Assembly (NCBI RefSeq): GCF_028368935.1
Contig: NZ_JAQNDK010000002.1
Span: 1,612,001-1,676,000, forward strand
From: Sorangium aterium
GTDB taxonomy: Bacteria > Myxococcota_A > Polyangia > Polyangiales > Polyangiaceae
Direction: 5' to 3'
Length of the DNA: 64,000 bases
Below the pieces are notes generated by a model. That model ran no database searches. It saw only the letters and a program-made list of their open reading frames with translations, and was not told where the DNA came from. A program made the translations under genes and the position numbers. Each line of letters begins with the position of its first letter. Position 1 is the first letter of the stretch. Shown here piece by piece: positions 28,275 through 36,736 of this stretch.

Positions 28275-29498
28275 ATGACCCGGCCCTCCACGCACAAGAC
28301 CTTTCTCCGAGGCACGCACCGCCTGGTCAGCCCGGCGGAGACCGTCGAGCGGGTGCTCCCGATGACGCGCGCCATGGGGATCACCCGGGTCGCCGACGTC
28401 ACCGGGCTGGACGTCGTCGGGATCCCGGTGGTGATGGTGTGCCGACCCAACTCCCGATCCGTGTCGGTCTCGCAGGGAAAAGGGCTCGATATCGACGCCG
28501 CGCGCGCGTCCGGGCTGATGGAGGCCATCGAGCAGTGGCACGCCGAGCACATCCTGCAGCCGCTCCTCTTCTGCACCCCCGCGGAGCTCTCGGCGCGGCA
28601 CCGCCTCGTCGACCTCGCCGGGCTGCCGCGGCTCTCGATAGGCTCCTTCCACCCTCATCACAAGATGCTCTGGATCGAGGGCGAAGACGTCATGAGCGGC
28701 GGTCCGCTGTGGGTGCCGCTCGAGGTGGTCCACTCCGACTACACCGTGCCGCTGCCGCCCGGCAGCGGGTGCTTCTTGACCACGTCGACGGGGCTCGCCT
28801 CGGGCAACCACCGGCTCGAGGCCGTGCTCCACGGGCTCTACGAGGTCATCGAGCGCGACGCCGTGGCGCTGTGGCGCGCGGCCGGGCCGGCGCGCCGCGC
28901 GCAGACGCGCCTGGGTCTCGACACCGTGGATGATCCGATCTGCCGCGATGTGCTGGCCCGCTTCGATCGGGCCGAACTTGCGGTGGGCGTGTGGGACGCG
29001 AGCAGCGAACTCGGGCTGCCGGTCTTCGTGGCGGAGATCGTCGACCGCGTGCCTCACCCGGGCCGCGTCCTGTACGTGAGCGGCGGTCAGGGGTGCCACC
29101 GCTCTCGCGCCGTCGCCCTGGCGCGCGCCCTGACCGAGGCCGCCCAGAGCCGTCTGACCGCCATCGCGGGAGCGCGCGACGACGTCGACCGGGTCGCGTA
29201 CGAGCTGTTTCGGTCGCCGCCGCGGATCGCCGCGGCGCGCTCGGAGATCGAGCGGTTCGAGGGGCGGTGGCGCTCCTTCGGCGCCGCGAGCGACGGGTTC
29301 AGCGAGCGCTTCGACGAGGATCTCGCCGCGGTGCTCGCGGCGCTGCGCAGCGCAGGGCTCCGCCAGGTCGCGGTCGTGGATCTCACGCGGCCTGAGCTCG
29401 GACTGCCCGTCGTCCGCGTCGTCGTGCCCGGGCTGGAAAGCATGTGGGATGCCCCTGGGTACACGCCTGGACCGCGCGCGCAGGCGGTGTCGTCGTGA
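28275..29498 (+). CDS. YcaO-domain protein (TfuA-associated)
   Basis: 407 residues, essentially one YcaO domain. YcaO enzymes activate peptide amides with ATP to form azolines, thioamides or amidines. ATP/Mg-binding motifs: KGLDIDAARASGLMEAIEQW (S-x-x-x-E-x-x-E type), GNHRLEAVLHGLYEVIERDA, and SRAVALARALTEAAQSRLT. It has no fused E1-like docking domain, unlike the cyclodehydratase at 33473. The next gene, a TfuA homologue, overlaps its stop, and YcaO/TfuA pairs are known for thioamidation (McrA glycine, thioviridamide-type peptides). So this copy is probably the thioamide-forming one, acting on the cluster's precursor; that role is inference. Confidence 0.88.
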   Translation: MTRPSTHKTFLRGTHRLVSPAETVERVLPMTRAMGITRVADVTGLDVVGIPVVMVCRPNSRSVSVSQGKGLDIDAARASGLMEAIEQWHAEHILQPLLFCTPAELSARHRLVDLAGLPRLSIGSFHPHHKMLWIEGEDVMSGGPLWVPLEVVHSDYTVPLPPGSGCFLTTSTGLASGNHRLEAVLHGLYEVIERDAVALWRAAGPARRAQTRLGLDTVDDPICRDVLARFDRAELAVGVWDASSELGLPVFVAEIVDRVPHPGRVLYVSGGQGCHRSRAVALARALTEAAQSRLTAIAGARDDVDRVAYELFRSPPRIAAARSEIERFEGRWRSFGAASDGFSERFDEDLAAVLAALRSAGLRQVAVVDLTRPELGLPVVRVVVPGLESMWDAPGYTPGPRAQAVSS

Positions 29499-30886
29499 TT
29501 GTCCTGTTCACCGGGCCCAGCCTGCCGCCCGCGGAGGTGCCCGGGCTCCCCGAACTGCGGGTCTTGCCGCCCGTCGCCCAGGGAGACGTCTACCGGGCCG
29601 CGCGCGAGCGACCGTGGGGGATTGGCATCGTGGACGGCTTCTTCGAGCACGTCCCGTCGGTCTGGCACAAGGAGATCCTCTGGGCGATGTCCCAGGGCGT
29701 CCATGTGTTCGGGGCGTCGAGCATGGGCGCGCTCCGAGCTGCCGAGCTGGCCGACTTCGGCATGGTCGGCGTGGGCCGGATCTTCGAGCAAGTTCGTTCG
29801 GGCGCGCTCGGCGCCGACGACGAAGTCGCGGTCGCGCACGCATCCGCCGAGCACGGCTATCGGTGCACATCGGAGGCCCTCGTCAATATCCGTGCGACGC
29901 TCGGCGCCGCCGTCGAGGCGAAGATCTGCGATCCGGCGCTCGCCGAGCGGCTCGTCGCCATCTCCAGGGCCCTGTTCTACCCTGATCGCACCTGGCCAGC
30001 GGTGCTCCAGGCGGCCCGAGCCGCGCAGGAGGCCCCCCACATGCTCGATGCGCTGAAGCGGTGGCTGCCCGCCGGGCGCGTGGACCAGAAGCGCCTCGAC
30101 GCGCTCGCCATGATCGAGGCCATGCAGGCCGCGCGCGCCATGCATCGAGGACCGCTGGAGCCCGGCTTCATCTTCCAGCGTACCGACGTCTGGGAGCGGG
30201 CCCTCGATCGCATGCGCGCGGCCCGGCTCGAGCTCGATCCCGGCGCGGACGTCGAGGCCCTGCTCGACGAGCTGCGCCTGCTCGGGGACGAGCCGCTCTA
30301 CACCCGCGCGATCCAGGGCGCCCTGCTGCGCGGCCTCGCCGAGGAGGCGGCGGAGCGCAACGGGGTGAAGGTCGGCCCCGGGCACCTCGAACGCACGGCC
30401 ATGGAGTTCCGGCGCGAGCGAGGGCTGTACACCGGGCCCTCGACCCGCGCGTGGCTCGGCGAGCAGGGGCTCGACGCCAAGTCCTTCGCCGACATGATGG
30501 CGCGGGAAGCGAAGCTCCGCTGGACGGCCGCCGTGTGCGAGCCGGAGGTCCGCCGTCACCTCGTCGACCAGCTACGCGCCATGGGCTGCTACGGGCGTCT
30601 CGAGGAGCAGGCTCGCGCCAAGCAGGCCGTGATGGCGGGTGAGGGGCTGGACGCCCTGGATCTGGCGGGCAGCGGCGTGAGCGACACGGACGCGTTGTGG
30701 CGGTGGTATTTCACCGAGCGGCTCGGCAAGCCGGTTCCCGAGGACCTGGAGACCTACGCTGCGCGCTTCGGCTTTGCGAGCGTAGAAGCGTTGCTCCGAT
30801 CGGTGCTGATCGAGCGCTGGTGCACGAGGCTCCACCGAATACCTGATATCCGCCCTTCCGATGCCGATGCCGACAACGAGCCTTGA
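29495..30886 (+). CDS. TfuA-like protein
   Basis: 463 residues from the GTG at 29495, which overlaps the YcaO stop (GTGA); the longer upstream frame is shadow coding. The first ~170 residues match TfuA: IVLFTGPSLPPAEVPGL, RPWGIGIVDGFFEHVPSVWH, HVFGASSMGALRAAEL. TfuA partners of YcaO are thought to bind or deliver the sulfur source in thioamide formation. The long C-terminal part (~170-463) is helical and not recognised (LGDEPLYTRAIQGALLRGLA and WYFTERLGKPVPEDLETYA). Its strict overlap with YcaO supports a joint function. Confidence 0.88.
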   Translation: MIVLFTGPSLPPAEVPGLPELRVLPPVAQGDVYRAARERPWGIGIVDGFFEHVPSVWHKEILWAMSQGVHVFGASSMGALRAAELADFGMVGVGRIFEQVRSGALGADDEVAVAHASAEHGYRCTSEALVNIRATLGAAVEAKICDPALAERLVAISRALFYPDRTWPAVLQAARAAQEAPHMLDALKRWLPAGRVDQKRLDALAMIEAMQAARAMHRGPLEPGFIFQRTDVWERALDRMRAARLELDPGADVEALLDELRLLGDEPLYTRAIQGALLRGLAEEAAERNGVKVGPGHLERTAMEFRRERGLYTGPSTRAWLGEQGLDAKSFADMMAREAKLRWTAAVCEPEVRRHLVDQLRAMGCYGRLEEQARAKQAVMAGEGLDALDLAGSGVSDTDALWRWYFTERLGKPVPEDLETYAARFGFASVEALLRSVLIERWCTRLHRIPDIRPSDADADNEP

Positions 30887-30909
30887 GGGATGGGCGCAGA
30901 GCCGGTCGA

Positions 30910-30934
30910 AGATGTGCTGCATCTAAGGTTTTTT
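30910..30934 (+). terminator. weak hairpin plus T6 after tfuA
   Basis: AGATG (30910-30914) and CATCT (30920-30924) form a short stem, followed by TTTTTT at 30929-30934. The T-run is unusual in this GC-rich DNA and starts 43 bp after the TfuA stop. The stem is short, so it may only attenuate. The precursor gene starts 220 bp further on. Confidence 0.35.
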
Positions 30935-31153
30935 CTTGACGGATCGTGCTGTCTCGCGCTGTCCTGTTGGCACGTTCGAAGGCTTCCAGCGGACATGAGC
31001 GCGAGCATGCAGCGCTGCTGAAATTACCTCTCACGAGGAGTGCGGCAGAAGGCGCCGACGCTCCAGGCCGTCACCGAATCCGCCTCGACGAGCTGCCCGC
31101 GCTTCTCCCTCGCCTGTAAGAATCGCGAACAACGGTCAAGCAAAGAGGAGCTC

Positions 31154-32104
31154 ATGAGCACGAACCAATTGATGGAGTTTCGCTCGACGTACCTGCGCGC
31201 GATCGCAGAGGCATGGGCCGATCCGAACGGTTTTGGCAAGGAGTTGACCGGGGACAACCCCACTTCCGTGCTCAAGGATCGATTTGGCTATATCTGGCCA
31301 TGGCCAAGGACGTGCGAGCTTCAGATTGCACGAGCCGACGAGGACTTCAGGTGGATCCACGATGAGTGGGTCTGGCCCAGCGACCTGCTCGACTGCTTGA
31401 CGCTGCGCCTGCCGCTCGCGCCCAAGCGTTCGGCAGCTCGTCCAGGGTACGATGGTCTGCTGGAAGACCTCCGTCCGGAGGACTACTCGAGGGCGCTCGG
31501 GGATTATTACAAGCAGCGCCCGTCGCTGTTCAGCGATCAATGGATCCGGGAGTACGATCAGCACGGGGTTCATGCACGCCCTCAGGACAAAGGGGGCGGG
31601 CTCAACATCCGGGCGGACCACGGGGTGCAGCACGTCGGTCGCCCCGAACGAGGGCGGGAGCCCGTGGGGTGCTGTCATGAGGGCGAACAGGCGGGCCAAG
31701 AGCGCGTCGGCCTCCACAGCGGCCCTCCTGCGGGGGGCTTCGTTCCCGACGACAGCTCGTTCGCCGAGCTCAACGTCGTGCTGCTCGCGGCGGTGGCCAA
31801 AGCCTGGAGCGACGAGGAATTTGGACGGGCGCTCAAGAACGACCTCGCATCGGCGCTGCGAACCATCCGAGGTTACAGGCTACCTTGGACGATGAGCCTG
31901 CGCGTCGAGGAGGACGGCGCAGCCCGGTGGCATCCGCCGGGATCTCCACTCGACAAGGACCATCAGTCGTACTGGGATTCGCTCCAGCCTCATACGCTCA
32001 AGCTCTACTTGCCCACGAAGCCGAGCAACGTGGACTCCGAGCCCATCGCGCTCGCCGCATACAACGCGACGGGAGCAGCGTACCCGTTCACTTGCTGCTG
32101 CTAA
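31154..32104 (+). CDS. TOMM precursor-like protein, two leader-type domains, C-terminal Cys-Cys-Cys
   Basis: 316 residues from the ATG at 31154, which has AGAGGAG at 31144-31150. It resembles the BMA_0021/BMA_0022 precursor family. Domain A (~10-90: YLRAIAEAWADPNGFGKELT, PTSVLKDRFGYIWPWPR) and domain B (~205-290: LLAAVAKAWSDEEFGRALKN, LASALRTIRGYRLPWTM) look like copies of the same leader fold. The protein ends AYPFTCCC, with Thr313 and Cys314-316 as likely azoline or thioamide sites. The 91-200 linker is Gly/Arg-rich and contains GCC at 172-174. In related systems the precursors are separate genes, so this may be two fused precursors. Processing to a small product is expected but not seen in the sequence. 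Confidence 0.8.
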   Translation: MSTNQLMEFRSTYLRAIAEAWADPNGFGKELTGDNPTSVLKDRFGYIWPWPRTCELQIARADEDFRWIHDEWVWPSDLLDCLTLRLPLAPKRSAARPGYDGLLEDLRPEDYSRALGDYYKQRPSLFSDQWIREYDQHGVHARPQDKGGGLNIRADHGVQHVGRPERGREPVGCCHEGEQAGQERVGLHSGPPAGGFVPDDSSFAELNVVLLAAVAKAWSDEEFGRALKNDLASALRTIRGYRLPWTMSLRVEEDGAARWHPPGSPLDKDHQSYWDSLQPHTLKLYLPTKPSNVDSEPIALAAYNATGAAYPFTCCC

Positions 32105-32106
32105 TC

Positions 32107-32195
32107 GGGGGACGAGACCAGGACCGAGGATGGATCCTCTGGAGCCGGGCCAGGTGCTGAGAGCCGCCCGAGGAGCTGCGCATGAGAGATGGCTT
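32107..32195 (+). repeat. scar with the start of the cyclodehydratase gene (partial duplication)
   Basis: 32107-32160 resembles 33448-33507: an ATCGG-GGG run, a GAAACCAG-like run, then ATGGATCCTCTGGAGC and GCCAGGTGCTG, which is the start of the gene at 33473. Right after it, GAGGAGCTGCGCA (32170-32182) matches the sequence just past the stop of that gene (35708-35720). The inside of the gene is missing. This looks like a deleted second copy of the cyclodehydratase gene in front of the amidohydrolase. Confidence 0.6.
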
Positions 32196-33336
32196 CCGGA
32201 TCCTGGATGTGGATCGTCACGTCTCCGAGCCCGTCGCGTTATGGGCGGAGTACCTGCCGGCAGCGATGCGGGCGTATGCTCCTCGGCTCGCGCCCTTCAG
32301 GCCGCCCGAGTCGCTGGCCAGGCGGATGAGCCGCCTGGGCGAGCACGCGCTCCTGCCCACGCCCCCCATCCTCTGCGTGAACGGCGAGCCGATCCTGCGT
32401 ATCTCCGAGGCGGCCTACATCGAGCTCGGGCTCGCCGCCGAGCGCCGCCGCGAGCTCCTCGCCGCCTCGGAGAGGCCTGACGGGCACCTCGCCGAGATGG
32501 ACGCTACCGGGGTCGATATCGCCGTCCTGCTTCCGACGTACGCGTCCTATCTCGTCCACGACGACGGCATCGACGCCGAGCGCTCGCGCGCCTACGCCAG
32601 CGCCTACAATCGATGGCTGGGCGACTTCTGTGCGAGCGCGCCGGACAGGCTCCTCGGCCCCGCGCTGCTCTCGCGCCACGATCCGGAGGCCATGGCGGGC
32701 GATCTGGAGCAGGCGGCGCGCGACGGCGCGCGCGCCGTGGTGCTCCGGCCGAACCCGGTGCAGGGCCGCACGCTGAGCGCCCCTGCGCTCGCGCGGTTCT
32801 GGGCGGCGTGCGCGCACCACGGTGTCACCGTGCTCCTCCACGAGGGCACGCACGCGCGCGTCGCCACGGCGGGGGCCGATCGCTTCGAGACGCGGTTCGG
32901 CCAGCACGCGTGCTCTCACCCGATGGAGGCGATGATGGCGCTGCTCTCGCTGATCGAGGGCGGCGTGCTCGAGGCCCACCCGACGCTGCGGGTGGGCCTG
33001 CTCGAGGCGGGGTGCGGCTTTCTGCCTTACTGGCTCTGGCGGCTCGACCACGTCGAATACGCGCAGATGCGCGGCGAGGTGCGCGGCCGGGTGCGCCGGC
33101 CTCCCTCCGAGTACTTCCAGCGGCAGTGCTGGATCGCGCTCGAGCCCGGCGAGGCGATGCTCGACCGGGTGGTGAAGGAGATCGGCGCGACGCGGATGAT
33201 GTTCGGGACCGATTTTCCCCACCTCGACCACGGGCCCGGGATGGTCGACGAGATGATGGCGCTGCGGGGCGCGCTCGGAGATAAAGCGCTGCGGGCGATC
33301 CTCTGGGAGAGCCCTTGCGGCCTCATGGGGATGTAG
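32182..33336 (+). CDS. amidohydrolase-family (TIM-barrel) metal-dependent hydrolase
   Basis: 384 residues, amidohydrolase-2 type. The start motif DVDRHVSEP corresponds to the metal-binding D-x-H signature. Further metal/catalytic motifs are VLLHEGTH, CSHPMEAMMALLSLIEGG, and FGTDFPHLDHGPG with the late catalytic Asp. Length is normal for the family, which includes decarboxylases and hydrolases. Members occur in RiPP clusters; a role in modifying or cleaving the TOMM product is inferred from position only. The GAGGAG that would serve as its ribosome binding site lies in the duplicated scar at 32170. It is co-directional with the cyclodehydratase. Confidence 0.85.
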   Translation: MRDGFRILDVDRHVSEPVALWAEYLPAAMRAYAPRLAPFRPPESLARRMSRLGEHALLPTPPILCVNGEPILRISEAAYIELGLAAERRRELLAASERPDGHLAEMDATGVDIAVLLPTYASYLVHDDGIDAERSRAYASAYNRWLGDFCASAPDRLLGPALLSRHDPEAMAGDLEQAARDGARAVVLRPNPVQGRTLSAPALARFWAACAHHGVTVLLHEGTHARVATAGADRFETRFGQHACSHPMEAMMALLSLIEGGVLEAHPTLRVGLLEAGCGFLPYWLWRLDHVEYAQMRGEVRGRVRRPPSEYFQRQCWIALEPGEAMLDRVVKEIGATRMMFGTDFPHLDHGPGMVDEMMALRGALGDKALRAILWESPCGLMGM

Positions 33337-33472
33337 TGGAACGCCCGCGTGCGACTCCACTCCGCCCGGATTCTGAAGGGTCTTGGGGGCGAGGCGATCC
33401 CCGGCCATCCAGCGGTCGCTCTCCTCGAGCGCGCCACTTGCACTTGCTCATCGGCGGGTGAAACCAGAAACG

Positions 33473-35701
33473 ATGATGGATCCTCTGGAGCTGAGCCAGG
33501 TGCTGGCGTTCAAGCCCACCCTGCGCGTCGAGCGCATGGATGCGGGCGTGGTCTTCCTGATCGGCGAGCGCGAGCGCTTCGTCGTCTCCGGCGCCTGCGC
33601 CGCCGAGGTGGCCGCGCTCGTCGACGGCCGGCGCACGGTCGACGAGATCCTGCGCGCCGCGCGCGATCGGTTCTCCGAGCCCGAGACCCTGTATGCCCTG
33701 AGCCGGCTCGCGGCGCGTGGCTACCTGGTCCCCGCAACGCCGGAGCTCCCCTCCGAGCACGCGGCGTTCTGGCGCGGGGTGGGTCTCGACGGCAAGGCGG
33801 CCGCCGTGGCCCTGAGCCGGACCCCGGTGTCGGTCCTGGCCGTCGGCGACGCCGCCCCCGCCGTGTGGATGACCGAGGCGCTCGAACAGGCAGGCGTGCG
33901 GATCGACGGCGAGGCGGCGGTGCAGGTGGTCGTGGCCGACGACTATCTGCAGCCCGAGCTGGCCTCGATCAACCGCCGCGCGCTGCGTGAAGGAACGCGC
34001 TGGTTCCTGATCAAGCCTGCCGGCGTCCAGCCGCTCATCGGGCCCGTCGTCGAGCCCGGCGCCGGCCCCTGCTGGGACTGCCTGGCGTTCTGGATCCGCC
34101 AGAACCGCCCTGTCGAGGAGCTTGTTCGCCGCCGCCGGGGGCACGAGGGCCACGTCCCTCCCCCCAGGGCGGCCACCGAGGCGAGCATACGGACCGCTTG
34201 CGGGCTCGGCGCCTCGGCCATCGCCCGCGCGCTCGCCAGGGAGGAGACAAGCTCTCCCCAGGCGCTCGGTTCCCGGGTGCTCGCCCTCGACCTGGCCACG
34301 TTCGAGATCACCGCGCACGCGGTCCTCCGGAGGCCGCAGTGCCCGGTGTGCGGCGATCCGGCGCGGATGGCGGCCGTCGGCGAGCGCCCGATCGAACTGC
34401 AGCCGGTGGAGAAGGCCCATTACGAGGACGGTGGATATCGCCGGCAGACCCCGCGGCGGACCTACGAGCGCTATCAGCACCTCGTCAGCCCGATCACCGG
34501 AGCCGTGACGTACCTCGTGCCGATGCCGGGGCGGGACACCGAGCTCCGCGCCGTGTACGCGTCCGGCTACCTGGCCTGCCCCCGGGAGGGCGTCCCGCGC
34601 ACCAACGTCTTCGACAAGGGCTGCGCCGGCAAGGGGCGCAGCGCGGACCAGGCCAGGGTGAGCGCGCTCTGCGAGGCGCTCGAGCGATACAGCGGCGTCT
34701 ACCAGGGGGACGAGGCGTGCGTCCGCGGCAGCAAGGACGAGCTCGGCCCGGCCGCGCTCTCGCTCGGCGATCTGCTGAACTTCAGCGAGGCGCAGTACCG
34801 CGAGCGCGCTCACCTCAACGCGCGGGCAGCGGATCGCCGCCAGTGGATACCCGAGCCGCTCGATGCGAGCACCCCGATCGACTGGACCCCGGCCTGGTCG
34901 CTGAGCAAGCGCGAGCGGCGCTATGTCCCGCTGGCCTACTGCTACGCCGAGGCCCCGGCCGAGAGCGGTACCGCGTTCTGCGGGCCCTGCAGCAACGGCG
35001 TGGCGGCCGGCACTTGCCTCGAAGAGGCCGTGCTGCAGGGCCTGCTCGAGCTCGTGGAGCGCGATGCCGCTGCGGTCTGGTGGTACAACCGGGTCGCGCG
35101 CCCGGCCATCGCGCTCGACAGCTTCGGGGACCCGTACTTCGAAGCCCTCCAGGCAGACTATGCCCGTCTCGGCTGGGCCGTCTGGGTGCTCGATCTGACG
35201 CACGACCTCGGTATCCCCACCTGCGTTGCGCTCGCCCACGAGGCCCGGGAGGATCGATTCAGCATCGGGTTCGGCTGCCACCTCGACCCGCGCCTGGCCG
35301 TGCAGCGATCGCTCACCGAGCTGAACCAGCTCTTCGATCCCGGCGCGGCGCGCCGGGCGCCGTGGGACCTCGAGCGGCTGCCTGACCGCGCGCATCTCTT
35401 CCCCGGCCCCGATCTCCCGCGGGTCGCGGCCGAGCACCTTCCCCGGATCGGCGGCGCCGATCTGCGCGCCGACATCGAGCAATGCCTGGGTCGCCTCGAC
35501 GAGGCGGGACTGGAGCTCGTCGCCGTGGACAAGACCCGCCCCGACATCGGCTTGGCCGTGGTCCAGGTGATCGTCCCGGGGCTACGCCATTTCTGGCCCC
35601 GATTCGGTCCGGGGAGGCTCTATGAGGTGCCGTGCGCGCTCGGGTGGCTCGCCGGCCCGCTCGCCGAGGGCGAGCTCAACCCGGTCCCTCTGTTCGTCTA
35701 G
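33473..35701 (+). CDS. TOMM cyclodehydratase: E1-like docking domain fused to YcaO
   Basis: 742 residues from ATG-ATG at 33473/33476 (a GTG at 33458 is possible). The N-terminal ~330 residues are the ThiF/E1-like leader-binding part with two CxxC pairs, PCWDCL (~200) and CPVCGDP (~289), which form the structural zinc site. The YcaO domain follows (~360-742): KGRSADQARVSALCEALERY, NGVAAGTCLEEAVLQGLLEL, ERDAAAVWWYN and VQRSLTELNQL carry the ATP-binding Glu residues. It ends LNPVPLFV, a weaker version of the PxPxP tail of YcaO cyclodehydratases. It should convert Cys (and Ser/Thr) residues of the precursor into azolines. No flavin dehydrogenase (SagB type) lies in the window, so oxidation to azoles is not supported here. 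Confidence 0.93.
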   Translation: MMDPLELSQVLAFKPTLRVERMDAGVVFLIGERERFVVSGACAAEVAALVDGRRTVDEILRAARDRFSEPETLYALSRLAARGYLVPATPELPSEHAAFWRGVGLDGKAAAVALSRTPVSVLAVGDAAPAVWMTEALEQAGVRIDGEAAVQVVVADDYLQPELASINRRALREGTRWFLIKPAGVQPLIGPVVEPGAGPCWDCLAFWIRQNRPVEELVRRRRGHEGHVPPPRAATEASIRTACGLGASAIARALAREETSSPQALGSRVLALDLATFEITAHAVLRRPQCPVCGDPARMAAVGERPIELQPVEKAHYEDGGYRRQTPRRTYERYQHLVSPITGAVTYLVPMPGRDTELRAVYASGYLACPREGVPRTNVFDKGCAGKGRSADQARVSALCEALERYSGVYQGDEACVRGSKDELGPAALSLGDLLNFSEAQYRERAHLNARAADRRQWIPEPLDASTPIDWTPAWSLSKRERRYVPLAYCYAEAPAESGTAFCGPCSNGVAAGTCLEEAVLQGLLELVERDAAAVWWYNRVARPAIALDSFGDPYFEALQADYARLGWAVWVLDLTHDLGIPTCVALAHEAREDRFSIGFGCHLDPRLAVQRSLTELNQLFDPGAARRAPWDLERLPDRAHLFPGPDLPRVAAEHLPRIGGADLRADIEQCLGRLDEAGLELVAVDKTRPDIGLAVVQVIVPGLRHFWPRFGPGRLYEVPCALGWLAGPLAEGELNPVPLFV

Positions 35702-35950
35702 CTGCCGAGGAGCTGCGCAGGCGAGATGACATGATGGCCCAGCGCGTCGCGCCCGGCGATGAAGCGCCGCGAACGATCCTCCGGGATAGCCTGTGCGGCT
35801 CGACAGAGAGCCATGACGGCACCGTCTGTCTCGGAATCGCCCAGCGTTTGCCAAGGAAGGAGGCTCGGCGCGTCGCGCCTCGCTCAGGGCGAGCAGCGTC
35901 GCAATGATGTTGATCACGAGCCGAGCTCGCTGGAGGGAGAGCTCTCCGCC

Positions 35951-36281
35951 TCAGCGGTTCTTCTTCACATCCTTCACGTGACCCAAGCTGGGCGGCTTGC
36001 CGCGCAGGCAGCTCCAGACAGCGAGCACTCCGATGAGTGCGCGCCTCCGGTTCAACCGCGTAATATACATAGTACTGCGTTCGCGACAGCAAGACACGAC
36101 GCACTCCATCCTTCGCCTTGGGGCCGTAGAGGGCTCCCATCTCCGGCGTACGTCGGAGCATGCGGAGCGCTGCGGCGAGCTCGTCGGCGAACAGCGACGG
36201 CGCCGCGTGACGGTTCTCGCGCCACCAGGCATCCACCGCGCGCGCCTGCTCGGCCGATCTCCCCAGGAATCGGACTTTCAC
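35951..36281 (-). pseudogene. ParE/RelE-family toxin, frameshifted
   Basis: Starts GTG at 36279-36281, which overlaps the antitoxin stop (GTGA): MKVRFLGRSAEQARAVDAWW, then FADELAAALRMLRRTPEMG and RRVLLSRTQYYVYYAVEPEA, typical of ParE-like toxins. Near 36040 the frame breaks: the natural ending IGVLAVWSCLRGKPPSLG lies in another frame and ends at 35951. One extra base (or two missing) explains it. Either a real inactivation or a sequencing error. The family acts on gyrase or ribosomes; this copy should be inactive as written. Confidence 0.75.
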
Positions 36282-36508
36282 CCGCGCGCCCGCAGTTCGG
36301 CGAGCAGCACGTCGGCCTCGATGCCTGCCCCTGTTCGCATCTCAGCGAGCCCCTCCTCGAGGGCCGCGTGCAACTCTGCGCGCTCTTTCTCGTCGAGCTC
36401 GTCGCCCGGATCAGCGATGACGAGATCGAGCACCATGCCCTCCGGCAGATCCGTGGGCTCGTCGACGACGATGCGACCGTTCTGGACGCGGGCTTTCAGC
36501 GCTTGCAC
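36278..36508 (-). CDS. antitoxin of a ParDE/RelBE-like pair
   Basis: 76 residues from the GTG at 36506-36508: MQALKARVQNGRIVVDEPT, then LPEGMVLDLVIADPGDELDE and a charged C-terminal helix (ERAELHAALEEGLAEMRTG). The beta-strand-rich start resembles short DNA-binding antitoxins that contain a Val-Asp-Glu-Pro box. The stop overlaps the toxin start by 4 bp. A 10-bp inverted repeat 28 bp upstream (36536-36587) could be its autoregulatory operator. Confidence 0.7.
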   Translation of the reverse strand: MQALKARVQNGRIVVDEPTDLPEGMVLDLVIADPGDELDEKERAELHAALEEGLAEMRTGAGIEADVLLAELRARG

Positions 36509-36535
36509 GTCGCGAAGCGTAGCGCCGTCATCGCC

Positions 36536-36587
36536 TTGTTGCACCAAGGAGCAGCGGCATCCCGCCGTTGTGGCCATGGTGCAACAA
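36536..36587. promoter_or_regulatory. inverted repeat upstream of the antitoxin gene
   Basis: TTGTTGCACC (36536-36545) and GGTGCAACAA (36578-36587) are exact reverse complements 32 bp apart; AAGGAGCAGC occurs twice, once after each arm. It lies 28 bp before the antitoxin start, where autoregulatory operators of such pairs usually lie. A transposon remnant is an alternative explanation. Confidence 0.5.
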
Positions 36588-36736
36588 GGAGCAGCAGCGT
36601 CCTTGATGCCGCAGGAGCCCGGGCGTGGCACCCCTTCCCGGGTGTCGTTGCGCGGCCAACGTGCGGGTCCCCTCGAACACCCGGCACCCGGACGTCCGCG
36701 CGAGCTGCCTGAGCGCGCTCGCCGTGCCAGATCGGA

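Noticed and set aside
30968..30984. Sigma-54 promoter (TGGCACG) before the precursor gene
   Set aside because: The -24 element is perfect, but the -12 position has AAGGC instead of TTGCA/T, so the pair is not convincing.
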